Assembly: GCA_021736945.1 (NCBI GenBank)
Contig: JAIPEX010000003.1
Span: forward strand, 1 to 52,315
Reading direction: 5' to 3'
From: Halanaerobiales bacterium
GTDB lineage: Bacteria; Bacillota; Halanaerobiia; Halanaerobiales; M55B127
Length of the DNA stretch: 52,315 nucleotides
Shown: piece after piece, positions 17,073-25,747 of the stretch
How the letters are laid out: each line of letters starts with the position of its first letter
Numbering within the stretch: position 1 is the stretch's first letter
Program-made: the position numbers and the translations under genes
The notes under the pieces: generated by a model
Told to the model about the DNA's origin: nothing
The model's database searches: none
What the model saw: only the letters and a program-made list of their open reading frames with translations

Positions 17073-18113
17073 ATGACTGATGAAATTAGATTAACACAGT
17101 ATAGTAAGACTTCTGGTTGAGCTGCTAAATTGGGCCCCAATGCCCTGGCGCAAGTTTTGCGTCAAGTTAGTTTTGAAAATACAGACCAGAACCTCTTGAT
17201 TGGTATTGAAACCGGTGATGATGCGACAGTGTATAAAATGAATGAGGAAACTGCTTTAATTCAATCAGTAGACTTTTTTACGCCGGTTGTAGATGATCCT
17301 TACATATACGGACAAATTGCAGCTGCTAATGCGCTAAGTGATATATACGCAATGGGTGGTAAACCAATCTTAGCTATGAACATAGTAGGTTTCCCGGAAT
17401 GTTTAAATCAAAGTTTATTAGTTGAAATATTGCAAGGTGGAGCCGATAAAGTTAAAGAAGCAGGTGCTTCATTGGCAGGTGGACATACTGTAAAAGATGA
17501 TGAACCTAAATATGGTTTATCTGTAACTGGATTAGCTCATCCGGATAAACTCTTAACAAATTCAAATGCAAAACCAGGTGATAAATTGATTTTAACTAAA
17601 CCTCTAGGTACAGGAGTAATGATCTCTGCTATTAAAGGGGGACTTGAAAAAGGTGATAAAGCTAACCCAGCGGTTAAATCAATGATAGAATTAAATAATA
17701 AGCCTGTTGATATATTAAAAAAATATAGAATAAATGCTTGTACTGATATCACTGGTTTTGGGTTAATGGGACATTTAACGGAGATGGTAAAAGCAAGTAA
17801 TGTAAATATCAAATTAAATATTAATGATATTCCTATCTTTGATAGTGTAATAGATTATGCTCAAATGGGACTTTTCCCTGAAGGTGGGTATGCTAATAAA
17901 GAAAATTATAAAAATATGGTTTTAGATAAATCAGAGGTCGATGTTGATAGAAAAGATCTTATTTATGATCCTCAGACTTCAGGAGGTTTATTATTTTCGG
18001 TTCCTGGAGAAACTGCAGATAAGATAATTAAGGAACTACATAACCATGGAGTAAATAAAGCGGCAATTATTGGAGAAGTAAAAAAAGGTAAACAAGAAAT
18101 AATATTAAGTTAG
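17073..18113 (+). CDS. selD: Selenide, water dikinase SelD with in-frame UGA (selenocysteine 16)
   Basis: Reading from ATG 17073 (AAAGGTGGTGAAA upstream) the frame meets TGA at 17118-17120 and continues to 18113, 346 residues in total. The UGA lies in TSG-U-AAKLGPNAL, exactly where SelD enzymes have their catalytic Cys or Sec, so it encodes selenocysteine rather than a stop. The rest is full length: the ATP-binding GDDATVY, AAANALSDIYAMGG, AGGHTVKDDEP and DPQTSGG. It makes selenophosphate from selenide and ATP. A short stem ATTGG-GCC-CCAAT begins about 10 bases after the UGA and is a candidate SECIS. The order yedF, selD, DUF3343 is a recurring selenium gene set. Confidence 0.96.
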
Positions 18114-18123
18114 GGTGATAAAA

Positions 18124-18384
18124 ATGAAATATTATATACTAACATTTCAATCTACACATCATTATATGAGAGCGGAAAAATTATTTGATGATCTAGATTA
18201 TGAATTTGAACTGGCAAATATTCCACCTGAAATTAGTGCTGATTGTGGTTTGGGATTAAAATTTGATTCTTGTGTAGATGAAGAAAAAGTTTATACAATT
18301 ATCAAAAGAAGTGGAATAGAAATTGACGGTCTATATTATATAGAAAAAAATGAAAATAGTAAGGATTTAGAAAAAATAAAATAA
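18124..18384 (+). CDS. DUF3343 protein, selenium-associated
   Basis: This is a small protein of 86 residues matching DUF3343 (YYILTFQSTHHYMRAEKLF at the start, then PPEISADCGLGLKF). The DUF is found mostly in genomes that use selenium and often beside yedF or selD, as here. Its role is not known; a part in delivering or protecting selenium is proposed from co-occurrence. I start at the ATG at 18124 with AGGGTGA in front; a GTG at 18115 lies inside that ribosome binding site. Two cysteines are present, one in the conserved SADCG. Confidence 0.85.
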   Translation: MKYYILTFQSTHHYMRAEKLFDDLDYEFELANIPPEISADCGLGLKFDSCVDEEKVYTIIKRSGIEIDGLYYIEKNENSKDLEKIK

Positions 18385-18400
18385 ATATTGTCTAACTACA

Positions 18401-18429
18401 TTGACAATTGGAGCACTGTCTTATATAAT
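18401..18429 (+). promoter_or_regulatory. Consensus promoter of the glycine reductase operon
   Basis: TTGACA at 18401-18406 and TATAAT at 18424-18429 are both perfect consensus, with a 17-base spacer. Such a strong promoter puts the control on the riboswitch behind it. Confidence 0.88.
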
Positions 18430-18470
18430 ATTAACAGACTTTGTGAAAAAAATATTATATAGATGGTTGA

Positions 18471-18648
18471 AGAAGATGGGAGAGTGCTTAACAGCCGCCG
18501 AAGGGGTAAATTTCCTGATGCCATAGTAGGGAAATGAAACTTTCAGGTAAAAGGACCGTCTTCTGACAGAACTCTGGAAAGTTTATTGTTGAACACCGAA
18601 GGAGCAGTCTACTTCGTGTAGGTAATCTCTCAGGTTTAAAGACAGAGT
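18471..18648 (+). promoter_or_regulatory. Tandem glycine riboswitch
   Basis: There are two aptamers. The first (about 18471-18564) is closed by AGAAGA/TCTTCT and has GGGAGAGTGC, CAGCCGCCGAAGGGG, CTTTCAGGTAAAAGGACCG. The second (about 18571-18648) is closed by ACTCTG/CAGAGT and has AACACCGAAGGAGCA and CTCTCAGGTTTAAAGACAG. The right strand of the second P1 (CAGAGT, 18643-18648) is also part of the left arm of the terminator at 18640-18683. Glycine binding should hold it in the aptamer and stop the terminator, so glycine should switch the grd operon ON. Confidence 0.95.
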
Positions 18649-18683
18649 AGTAATGGTCTATCATTACTATTCTGTCTTTTTTT
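18640..18683 (+). terminator. Glycine-controlled terminator ahead of grdX
   Basis: The left arm 18640-18655 and right arm 18662-18677 form a 16-bp stem (one G-T pair) followed by TTTTTTT. The left arm overlaps the P1 strand of the second glycine aptamer. Confidence 0.92.
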
Positions 18684-18704
18684 AGTTTGAAAAAGGAGAT
18701 AATT

Positions 18705-19091
18705 ATGAAAAAATATATTATGATTACAAATAACCCAAAAGTTATTAAAAAATATAAGGATAAAGAAATTTCCATTTTTTCTTTGAATAAGATAGATAAA
18801 ATTTTTACTACCACACGTGATTTAATTCATAAGGGATATATTTTAGTCACTCATCCTTTAGCAGGTAGTATAAAACCTTACCAGAATCCTTATAGATCTA
18901 TTATATTAAAAGAAGGAGAAGAATTAGATTATAATTCCTTAAAAAATTTTGAAAATTCTTTTAAAAAATATAAACAATTTGAACATAATAAATCTAAAAT
19001 AAATAATTTGTCTCAAAAAATATTAGATGATTATCAAGTTATTGATCTTTCTTTGATTGAGAGTGCATTGCAATCAATTAAGAAGGGTTAA
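18705..19091 (+). CDS. grdX: Glycine reductase operon protein GrdX
   Basis: The 128-residue protein starts MKKYIMITNNPKVIKKY and has the conserved THPLAGSIKPYQNPYRSIIL. This matches GrdX, a small protein of unknown activity found at the head of glycine reductase operons. There is no signal peptide and no membrane segment, so it is cytoplasmic; the C-terminal half is rich in Lys and Asn. ATG at 18705 follows AAAAAGGAGATAA, about 20 bases beyond the riboswitch terminator. It is the first gene read when glycine is present. Confidence 0.85.
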   Translation: MKKYIMITNNPKVIKKYKDKEISIFSLNKIDKIFTTTRDLIHKGYILVTHPLAGSIKPYQNPYRSIILKEGEELDYNSLKNFENSFKKYKQFEHNKSKINNLSQKILDDYQVIDLSLIESALQSIKKG

Positions 19092-19129
19092 TTTAATATA
19101 TAATATTAAATGAGGGGGTGATTATACAA

Positions 19130-19456
19130 ATGCTTGAGCTTAATAAAGAAAATTTTGAATCTGAGGTTCTAGAATCAGAAGGAATTGTTGTTGTAGATTA
19201 TTGGAGTGATAATTGTGATCTTTGTTTAGATTTGATGCCTGATATTGAAAAATTAGCAGAAGAATATGGAGATAAGATAAAGTTTGCTAAACTAAATATC
19301 AAAGGTAATCGAAGATTAGCTATTGGACAGAAGGTATTGGGCTTACCCTCGATAGTATTTTATGAAGATGGTGAGAAACAAGAACATCTGAGTGGTGACG
19401 AACTGGAGCCTGAAGATATAGAAGAAGTACTTGATAAATATTATAAACAGGCTTAA
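19130..19456 (+). CDS. trxA: Grd-type thioredoxin (copy 1)
   Basis: The 108-residue thioredoxin fold has the active site WSDNCDLC (Cys29, Cys32). In the common site WCGPC a Trp precedes the first Cys; here it is Asn, while the earlier Trp25 is kept. Such atypical sites are usual for thioredoxins in glycine reductase operons, where the protein reduces GrdA after each cycle. The cis-proline segment GLPSIV is present. I use ATG at 19130 (AGGGGGTG upstream), not the GTG at 19118 that overlaps this site. It is very similar to the copy at 33391. Confidence 0.9.
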   Translation: MLELNKENFESEVLESEGIVVVDYWSDNCDLCLDLMPDIEKLAEEYGDKIKFAKLNIKGNRRLAIGQKVLGLPSIVFYEDGEKQEHLSGDELEPEDIEEVLDKYYKQA

Positions 19457-19471
19457 GAAAGGAGGGAAGTT

Positions 19472-20758
19472 GTGAAATTAGAATTAGGTAAAGTTCAAAT
19501 TGATGATATCAGTTTTGGAAATTCCACAGAAATTAATAATAATGTACTTAACATTAATAAAGAGGAACTACTTGAAAATATTAATGGTAACGATGAAATA
19601 AAATCCATTGATATTCAATTAGTTAAACCTGGTGATAGTGTTCGTATTATACCTGTTAAGGATGTAATTGAACCTAGAATTAAGGTCGAAGGACCTGGTG
19701 GAGTCTTTCCAGGTGTTTTATCAGGGGAAGAAATTGTAGGATCTGGTAGAACATTGGCTTTAAAAGGTTGTGCAGTTGTAACAACGGGTAATATTGTTGG
19801 TTTCCAGGAAGGTATTATTGATATGAAAGGACCTGGAGCAGAATATACTCCTTTTTCTAAATTCAATAATATTGTAATTAACTGTGAAGTAAAAGATGAT
19901 GTTCCTCAACATGAACATGAAGAAATTGTAAGAATGGTTGGTCTTAAGGCTTCAACATATTTAGCAGAAGCAGCTAAGGAAGTAGAACCAGATACAGTAG
20001 AAGTATTTGAAAACAAACCATATTATGAAGCTGCGAATCAATATCCAGACTTACCTAAAGTAGGTTATGTTTATATGCTACAAAGTCAGGGATTACTACA
20101 TGATACCTATGTATATGGAGTTGATGCTAAAGAGATCCTACCCACCACTATTTCTCCTACTGAGATTATGGATGGTGCAATTATAAGTGGGAACTGTGTT
20201 TCCGCCTGTGATAAAAACGCTACATATGTTCACCAAAATAATCCCGTAATTGAAGATCTTTATGAAAGACATGGGAAAGACTTTAATTTCATCGGTATTA
20301 TAATAACTAATGAAAATGTAACACTAGCTGATAAAGAAAGATCTTCAAATTATACTGCCAAATTAGCAGAACAAATGGGTCTAGATGCCGCTATAGTTTC
20401 TGAAGAAGGTTTTGGTAATCCTGATGCAGACCTAATCATGAACTGCACAAAATTAGAAGATAAGGGAATTCAAACTGTACTTATTACTGACGAATATGCA
20501 GGAAGAGATGGCAGTTCTCAGTCCTTGGCAGATGCGGATCCCAAGGCTGATGCAGTAGTTACAGCAGGAAATGCTAATGAAGTAATTACCTTACCAAAAA
20601 TGGATAAGGTTATAGGATATAAAAAGACAGCAAATGTTATTGCTGGTGGATTTGATGGTAATATAGAAGAAGATGGCAGTATAACAGTTGAGATACAGGC
20701 AATTACAGGTTCCACTAATGAATTAGGTTTTAATAAGTTAACTACAAGAGATTATTAA
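19472..20758 (+). CDS. grdE: Glycine reductase protein B, GrdE proprotein
   Basis: The 428-residue protein is the GrdE subunit of the glycine-specific protein B. The sequence SGNCVSACDKN puts an Asn-Cys pair at residues 241-242 (codon 242 at 20195-20197). This is the known site where GrdE cleaves itself and turns Cys242 into the pyruvoyl group that forms a Schiff base with glycine. GTG at 19472 follows AAAGGAGGG. It lies between thioredoxin and grdA in the standard order. Its partner GrdB carries the selenocysteine; together they take up glycine in the cytoplasm. Confidence 0.96.
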   Translation: MKLELGKVQIDDISFGNSTEINNNVLNINKEELLENINGNDEIKSIDIQLVKPGDSVRIIPVKDVIEPRIKVEGPGGVFPGVLSGEEIVGSGRTLALKGCAVVTTGNIVGFQEGIIDMKGPGAEYTPFSKFNNIVINCEVKDDVPQHEHEEIVRMVGLKASTYLAEAAKEVEPDTVEVFENKPYYEAANQYPDLPKVGYVYMLQSQGLLHDTYVYGVDAKEILPTTISPTEIMDGAIISGNCVSACDKNATYVHQNNPVIEDLYERHGKDFNFIGIIITNENVTLADKERSSNYTAKLAEQMGLDAAIVSEEGFGNPDADLIMNCTKLEDKGIQTVLITDEYAGRDGSSQSLADADPKADAVVTAGNANEVITLPKMDKVIGYKKTANVIAGGFDGNIEEDGSITVEIQAITGSTNELGFNKLTTRDY

Positions 20759-20782
20759 AAAATTAACGGAGGTGCTAAAAGA

Positions 20783-21253
20783 ATGTTAGAAAATAAAAAA
20801 GTTGCTATTCTGGGAGATAGAGACGGAGTTCCCGGACCAGCTATAGAAGAATGTATAAAAACAACTGGAGCAGAAGTTGTTTTTACTACTACTGAATGTT
20901 TCGTCTGAACAAGCGCAGGCGCCATGGACTTGGAAAATCAGCAACGTGTTAAAGATTTAGCTGAAAAACACGGAAAGGAAAACCTAGTTGTTATTTTAGG
21001 TGGAGCAGAAGCAGAAGCTTCCGGCTTAGCCTGTGAAACAGTAACAAATGGTGATCCTACATTTGCAGGTCCATTGGCAGGAGTCCAGTTAGGACTCGCG
21101 TGTTATCATATTTTAGAACCTGAAGTCAAAGAAGAAGTAGATGCAGAGGTTTATGATGAACAGGTATCAATGATGGAAATGGTTTTAGATGTTGACGATA
21201 TTATTGAAGAAACTAAAAAATATAGGGAAATGTATTCTGAATATACCGAATAA
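20783..21253 (+). CDS. grdA: Selenoprotein A, GrdA (copy 1), selenocysteine 42
   Basis: From ATG 20783 (CGGAGGTGC upstream) the frame passes TGA at 20906-20908 and ends at 21253, 156 residues. The context [16 protein letters not shown] is the diagnostic redox motif of GrdA, with Sec42 two residues after Cys. GrdA receives the carboxymethyl group from protein B as a selenoether and hands it to protein C, releasing acetyl phosphate. A GCGC-AG-GCGC mini-stem lies just after the UGA. It shares a perfectly identical 119-base block (20999-21117) with the second grdA at 26415. Confidence 0.97.
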
Positions 21254-21283
21254 ATGTTCCCAATGAAAGGGGGCGTAAGATAA

Positions 21284-22591
21284 ATGGCAAAATATAAAAT
21301 TGTCCACTATTTAAACCAATTTTTTGGTCAAATTGGTGGAGAAGAGAAAGCTAATATTGCACCAAAAGTAAAAGACGGCTCAGTTGGGCCCGGTAATGCT
21401 TTCAATAATGCTTTAGGAGATAAAGCGGAAATAGTAAATACTATAATTTGTGGTGATAGTTATTTTAATGAAAATAAAGATGAAGTACAAACTATAATAA
21501 AAGAAAAGTTAAGTGAAATTAATCCTGACATGGTCATTGCTGGACCGGCTTTTAATGCAGGTCGCTATGGTATGGCATGTGGCGGTGTTGCAGAAGTTGC
21601 TCACGATTTAGATATACCTGTAGTATCTGGAATATATCCAGAGAATCCTGGTTATGATATGTATAAGCAATTTGCTTATTTTGTTGAAACAACTGATTCT
21701 GCTGCTGGTATGAGAACTGCCTTACCAAATATGGCCGAATTAGTTAAGACATATATAGAAAAAGAAGGAGAATTAGGTTTACCTGAAGAAGAAGGTTATT
21801 TACCCAGAGGTATTCGAAAAAATATCTTTGTAGATAAAAGAGGTTCTACACGAGCAGTAGATATGTTAGTAGCTAAATTACAGGAGAAAGAATTTAAATC
21901 AGAATATCCAATGCCTAACTTCGATAGAGTAGATCCAGTTGATCCTTTAGAAAATATAGAAGATGCCAAAATAGCTTTAGTTACTTCCGGAGGTATTGTA
22001 CCAAAAGGTAATCCGGATCATATAGAGTCTTCAAGTGCTTCAAAATTTGGCAAATACAGTATTAATGATATATATGAAATGACAGCAGAAACTCACGAAA
22101 CAGCACATGGAGGATATGATCCTGTATATGCTAATGAAGACCCTAACTGTGTACTTCCAGTTGATGTATTAAGAGATATGGAGAATGAAGGAAAAATTGG
22201 TAAACTCCATGATTACTATTATTCTACAGTAGGAAATGGTACTTCTGTAGCAAATGCAAAAGCATATGCCCAAGAAATCGCTCAAGAACTACAGGAGGAT
22301 GGAGTTCAGGCTGTAATACTCACTTCTACCTGAGGTACTTGCACACGTTGCGGAGCAACGATGGTTAAAGAGATTGAAAGAGCAGGTATTCCGGTAGTTC
22401 ATATTGCGACAGTAATACCAATTTCTAAAACTGTAGGAGCTAATAGAATAATACCAGCGGTAGCTATACCACATCCTTTAGGTGATCCTAAACTAGCTGA
22501 AGCTAAACAAAAGGAAATTAGAAGGATATTAGTTGAAAAGGCCTTAGATGCCTTACAAACACCTATTGATAATCAAACAGTTTTTGAATAA
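21284..22591 (+). CDS. grdB: Glycine reductase protein B selenoprotein GrdB, selenocysteine 350
   Basis: ATG 21284 follows AAAGGGGGCG. The frame reads through TGA at 22331-22333 to the stop at 22591, 435 residues, the normal GrdB length. The motif U-G-T-C-T-R-C (UxxCxxC) at residue 350 is the active site of the GrdB/F/H family. With the pyruvoyl of GrdE it converts glycine to a carboxymethyl-selenide passed to GrdA. If TGA were a stop, the last 85 residues would be lost although they are conserved with GrdH. It is the last gene of the glycine operon; a terminator follows. Confidence 0.96.
22331..22360 (+). promoter_or_regulatory. Candidate SECIS of grdB
   Basis: A perfect hairpin CGTTGC-GGA-GCAACG (22346-22360) begins 12 bases after the UGA, the distance expected for a bacterial SelB-binding SECIS. 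The same bases occur at grdH (29346-29360). Confidence 0.75.
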
Positions 22592-22616
22592 AAAAACAAC
22601 ACAATATTATTTAGAT

Positions 22617-22646
22617 GGACTGTAGTTAATTCTACAGTCCTTTTTT
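22617..22646 (+). terminator. Terminator of the glycine reductase operon
   Basis: GGACTGTAG and CTACAGTCC form a perfect 9-bp stem followed by TTTTTT. Confidence 0.88.
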
Positions 22647-22724
22647 AATTTTGCATTTAAAAAAGAAAAAATTTGTTAATTAGGGAGGATTTTTAGGATT
22701 TATATAGTATATTATATTAATAAC

Positions 22725-22737
22725 GAAACATTGTTCC
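22725..22737 (+). promoter_or_regulatory. IclR-type operator candidate
   Basis: GAAACATTGTTCC is an interrupted palindrome (GAAAC, ATT, GTTCC; one mismatch), the general form bound by IclR-family regulators. It lies 34 bases ahead of the iclR start, which suggests autoregulation. Confidence 0.4.
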
Positions 22738-22770
22738 AATATTATAAACAAAATTGAGGAGGTAGAATTT

Positions 22771-23547
22771 ATGAGTAGTGATGAGGGCAATTATATTCAT
22801 TCTATTCAAAGAGCAGTGAAAGTTTTAGATTTGTTTGATAATGATGTTAAATATTTGGGAGTAACTGAAATAGCAAGGAATTTAGATCTAAATAAAAGTA
22901 CAGTTTACAGATTAGTTAATACACTAAAAAAGGAAGAACTATTAATACAGGAAGAAGATAGTAAAAAATACAGACTAGGATATAAAATACTGGATATTGC
23001 TAATAGAATGAGAAATCAATTAACTCATAATGATGCAGCGTTAGAGGAAATGAAGAAATTAAGAGATCAGACTGGAGAAGCTGTTTTACTCTCCGTTTAT
23101 ACTAATATAGGAGGGGTTTGTATAGAAAAAATTGATACTAAAAATGCAATTAAAGTTACTTCTAAGCCCGGCCATACAACTCCTCTTCACTGTGGAGCAA
23201 CAGGTAAAATTCTTTTAGCTTATGCAGAACAAGATGAAATTAATAGAGTTTTAGAAAAAGATCTAGAAAGTTATACTGAGAATTCAACTACTGATCAAGA
23301 AAAAGTACGTAAACAGCTTAAAGAAATTAGAGAACAGGGTTATGTAATTAGCTGGGGAGAAGTTGATAAAGGTGCTATAGGTATTGGCGCTCCCATTTTA
23401 GATGAGGATGGGAAGTTACTATATGGTTTAAGTTTAGTAGGTCCTGAAGATAGAATTAAATCAAATGGATTAGAAAAAACAATTGATATGGTTGTAAATT
23501 CTGCGGAAGAAATTTCGAGGAAGATCAATATGTTAGACTTTACTTAA
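22771..23547 (+). CDS. IclR-family transcriptional regulator
   Basis: The 258-residue protein has an N-terminal winged helix-turn-helix (HSIQRAVKVLDLFDN, then LGVTEIARNLDLNKSTVYRL at about 30-49). The larger IclR effector domain includes TPLHCGATGKILLAY and AIGIGAPILDEDGKLLYGLS. It should bind a small organic effector and control nearby genes. Its position between the glycine reductase operon and rocD suggests amino-acid fermentation genes as targets, but the effector is unknown. ATG at 22771 follows GAGGAGGTAG. A palindromic site lies just upstream. Confidence 0.88.
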   Translation: MSSDEGNYIHSIQRAVKVLDLFDNDVKYLGVTEIARNLDLNKSTVYRLVNTLKKEELLIQEEDSKKYRLGYKILDIANRMRNQLTHNDAALEEMKKLRDQTGEAVLLSVYTNIGGVCIEKIDTKNAIKVTSKPGHTTPLHCGATGKILLAYAEQDEINRVLEKDLESYTENSTTDQEKVRKQLKEIREQGYVISWGEVDKGAIGIGAPILDEDGKLLYGLSLVGPEDRIKSNGLEKTIDMVVNSAEEISRKINMLDFT

Positions 23548-23590
23548 AAATTTAAGTATATAATGGAGGTGATTGTCTAAAGGAGCAAAG

Positions 23591-23614
23591 TTAGTAGTTA
23601 GTAGTGAGTAGTGA
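23591..23614 (+). repeat. Heptad repeat TTAGTAG/TGAGTAG upstream of rocD
   Basis: Three to four degenerate 7-base units (TTAGTAG, TTAGTAG, TGAGTAG, TGA) lie in the iclR-rocD gap. The start region of rocD at 23658-23680 repeats the same AGTAGTGA pattern. Similar units occur in the NSS leader near 238 and 311. Confidence 0.6.
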
Positions 23615-23669
23615 ATATTTTTTAATACTAGTATAATTAATAATAAAATACAAAAGGAGGAATTGAGTA

Positions 23670-24857
23670 GTGAGAAGTAGTGAAGATATTATTTATTTAG
23701 AAGACAAGTATGGTGCAGACAATTATAATCCATTACCGATTGTTATTTCAGAAGCTGAAGGAATTTGGGTTGAGGATCCGGAAGGTAATAGATATATTGA
23801 TATGTTAAGTAGTTATTCAGCAGTTAGTCATGGTCATAGTCATCCTGAAATTGTAAAAACATTAAAAGAACAATCAGAGAAGTTATCACTAACATCCAGA
23901 GCATTTTATAATAATCGATTAGGCTCATTTTATAAGAAATTAGCAGAAGTTACTGGTAAAGATATGTTTTTACCAATGAATACCGGTACTGAAGCAGTTG
24001 AAACTGCTTTAAAAATGGCTAGACGGTGGGGATATTATAAAAAAGGTATACCAGAAAACAAGGCAGAGATAATTACCTGTTCTAATAACTTTCACGGTCG
24101 AGCAATATCAATTATAACATTCAGCACTTCTGAAACATCACGTGATGGTTATGGTCCCTATGTACCGGGTTTTAAAGTTATAGAATATGGAAGTGTAGAA
24201 AAACTTAAAGAGGCAATTAATCCCAATACTGCAGCCTTTTTAGTGGAACCTATCCAAGGAGAAGGCGGTATTATAATTCCCCCCGATGGATATTTAAAAG
24301 AAGCATATGAGGTTTGTCAAGAAAATGATGTATTGTTTATGGCAGATGAAGTTCAGACTGGATTTGGGCGGACTGGAAAAATGTTTGGTTGTGATTGGGA
24401 AAATGTAACTCCTGATGTCTATATATTAGGTAAAGCCCTGGGAGGTGGAGTATTCCCCGTTTCTGCAGTAGGAGCAGATCAGGAGATTATGGAAGTTTTT
24501 GATCCTGGTTCACATGGTTCCACATTTGGAGGTAATCCATTAGGATCTGCGGTTGCTAAAAGAGCTATTGAATTACTTGAAGAAGAAAATATGGTTGAAA
24601 ATTCCAGGAAAATGGGTGAATATTTACTAAACAAATTAAAGGAAATTGATAACCCAGTAATTAAAGAAATTAGAGGCAGAGGCCTATTTATTGGTATTGA
24701 ATTAGAAGAAAAAGCCCGACCATATTGTAAAGAATTAAAGAAAAATGGAGTATTGGTCAAAGAAACCCATGGTAATATAATTAGAACTTTACCCCCTTTA
24801 ATTATAAATAAAGAAGAGGTTGATGAAGCAGTAAGAAGAATAAAGCAAGTGTTTTAA
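23670..24857 (+). CDS. rocD: Ornithine aminotransferase (class III, PLP)
   Basis: The 395-residue class III aminotransferase has [16 protein letters not shown], the PLP-phosphate site [16 protein letters not shown], the cofactor aspartate in [15 protein letters not shown] and the PLP lysine in [14 protein letters not shown]. The sequence is closest to RocD, which converts ornithine and 2-oxoglutarate to glutamate semialdehyde and glutamate; acetylornithine aminotransferase is a less likely alternative. Ornithine breakdown would fit a Stickland metabolism beside the reductases. The GTG at 23670 lies 9 bases after AAAGGAGG. It is a single gene with its own terminator. Confidence 0.87.
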   Translation: MRSSEDIIYLEDKYGADNYNPLPIVISEAEGIWVEDPEGNRYIDMLSSYSAVSHGHSHPEIVKTLKEQSEKLSLTSRAFYNNRLGSFYKKLAEVTGKDMFLPMNTGTEAVETALKMARRWGYYKKGIPENKAEIITCSNNFHGRAISIITFSTSETSRDGYGPYVPGFKVIEYGSVEKLKEAINPNTAAFLVEPIQGEGGIIIPPDGYLKEAYEVCQENDVLFMADEVQTGFGRTGKMFGCDWENVTPDVYILGKALGGGVFPVSAVGADQEIMEVFDPGSHGSTFGGNPLGSAVAKRAIELLEEENMVENSRKMGEYLLNKLKEIDNPVIKEIRGRGLFIGIELEEKARPYCKELKKNGVLVKETHGNIIRTLPPLIINKEEVDEAVRRIKQVF

Positions 24858-24902
24858 TTAACTGTTTAATATTAATTATATTAAAATAAAATAAGCATAT
24901 TA

Positions 24903-24941
24903 TTAAAGGACCTGTAGATATAGGGTCCTTTAATTTTTTTT
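24903..24941 (+). terminator. Terminator after rocD
   Basis: TTAAAGGACC and GGTCCTTTAA form a 10-bp stem followed by a long T run. Confidence 0.86.
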
Positions 24942-24972
24942 ATTTATATATAATTTTACCGAATAGGATACA

Positions 24973-25001
24973 TTGACAATTTAAAACCTGAGTGTTATAC
25001 T
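24973..25001 (+). promoter_or_regulatory. Promoter of the DUF305 gene
   Basis: TTGACA at 24973-24978 and TATACT at 24996-25001 are separated by 17 bases. Confidence 0.78.
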
Positions 25002-25011
25002 AAGATAAATA

Positions 25012-25028
25012 ATACCCATGTGGGGTAT
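25012..25028 (+). promoter_or_regulatory. CsoR/copper-type operator candidate
   Basis: ATACCC-ATGTG-GGGTAT is an inverted repeat with 6-base arms, close to the operators of copper-sensing CsoR repressors. It lies about 10 bases after the -10 box, over the start of transcription, where a repressor would block the DUF305 gene. No csoR gene is in the window. Confidence 0.5.
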
Positions 25029-25076
25029 AAATACAGTCTAAGAATAATAGATTTAAAGTTCTCAGGAGGGGAATTT

Positions 25077-25625
25077 ATGTATAAATATATGAGTATATTT
25101 TTTATTGTATTTTTGATATTAATAATGGTTGGAGGTAGTGTTTTAGCACAACCTGGAATGGGTCCAATGGGTAATGGTCACATGATGGAATCTATAAGCA
25201 GTGAATATGAATTTTTAATAAAAATGATTCCTCATCATGAAGAAGCAGTTTATACTGCAAAAATTTTAAAAGAAAAGACTAATCGAGAAGAAATGAGAGA
25301 GTTTGCTGATAAAATTATAGAAACTCAAAGTAGAGAAATAGAACAAATGAATGAGTGGCTTGATAAATGGTATCCAAACAGAGAAAATTATTATGAATAT
25401 CAAGCAATGATGGGAAATTATGAAAATATAGAAGGTAATCAGTTAGACCAGGTATTTTTACAAGATATGATTTTTCATCATATGGCAGCAGTAATGATGT
25501 CTCAACAACTAATTGTAAATGGATTCGCAGAACATGAAGAAGTATATAATTTGGCATTGAGTATTAGAACCAATCAAAGAAATGAAATCTTCCAGATGAG
25601 AGAATGGCTTGGAAGTTGGTATTAA
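25077..25625 (+). CDS. Exported DUF305 protein, possibly metal-binding
   Basis: The 182-residue protein has a signal peptide (hydrophobic core to about residue 23, ending GSVLAQ), then a Met/Gly-rich stretch (PGMGPMGNGHMM). The DUF305 helical bundle has IPHHEEAVYTAK and a second half with DMIFHHMAAVMMSQQL. The paired His and Met residues suggest binding of copper or silver outside the membrane, as shown for some DUF305 proteins such as CopM. ATG at 25077 follows CAGGAGGGG. The copper-type operator upstream supports a metal role. The small SHOCT gene follows after about 120 bases. Confidence 0.85.
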   Translation: MYKYMSIFFIVFLILIMVGGSVLAQPGMGPMGNGHMMESISSEYEFLIKMIPHHEEAVYTAKILKEKTNREEMREFADKIIETQSREIEQMNEWLDKWYPNRENYYEYQAMMGNYENIEGNQLDQVFLQDMIFHHMAAVMMSQQLIVNGFAEHEEVYNLALSIRTNQRNEIFQMREWLGSWY

Positions 25626-25747
25626 TCTCAATAATATAAAAAATAATCATTCAACTTCATATTATCTTCATATTTATAATTTATTATATAATTAGTCAAT
25701 CAATTAACACATTAGTAAGAAAGTAAGAGTATTAGGAGGTAATAAAT

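Noticed and set aside
20906-20908. TGA in grdA (and likewise in selD, grdB, grdH and the second grdA) read as a stop, frameshift or pseudogene
   Set aside because: Each TGA lies exactly at the known selenocysteine position, the frame continues unchanged, and selA, selB, selD and tRNA-Sec are present.
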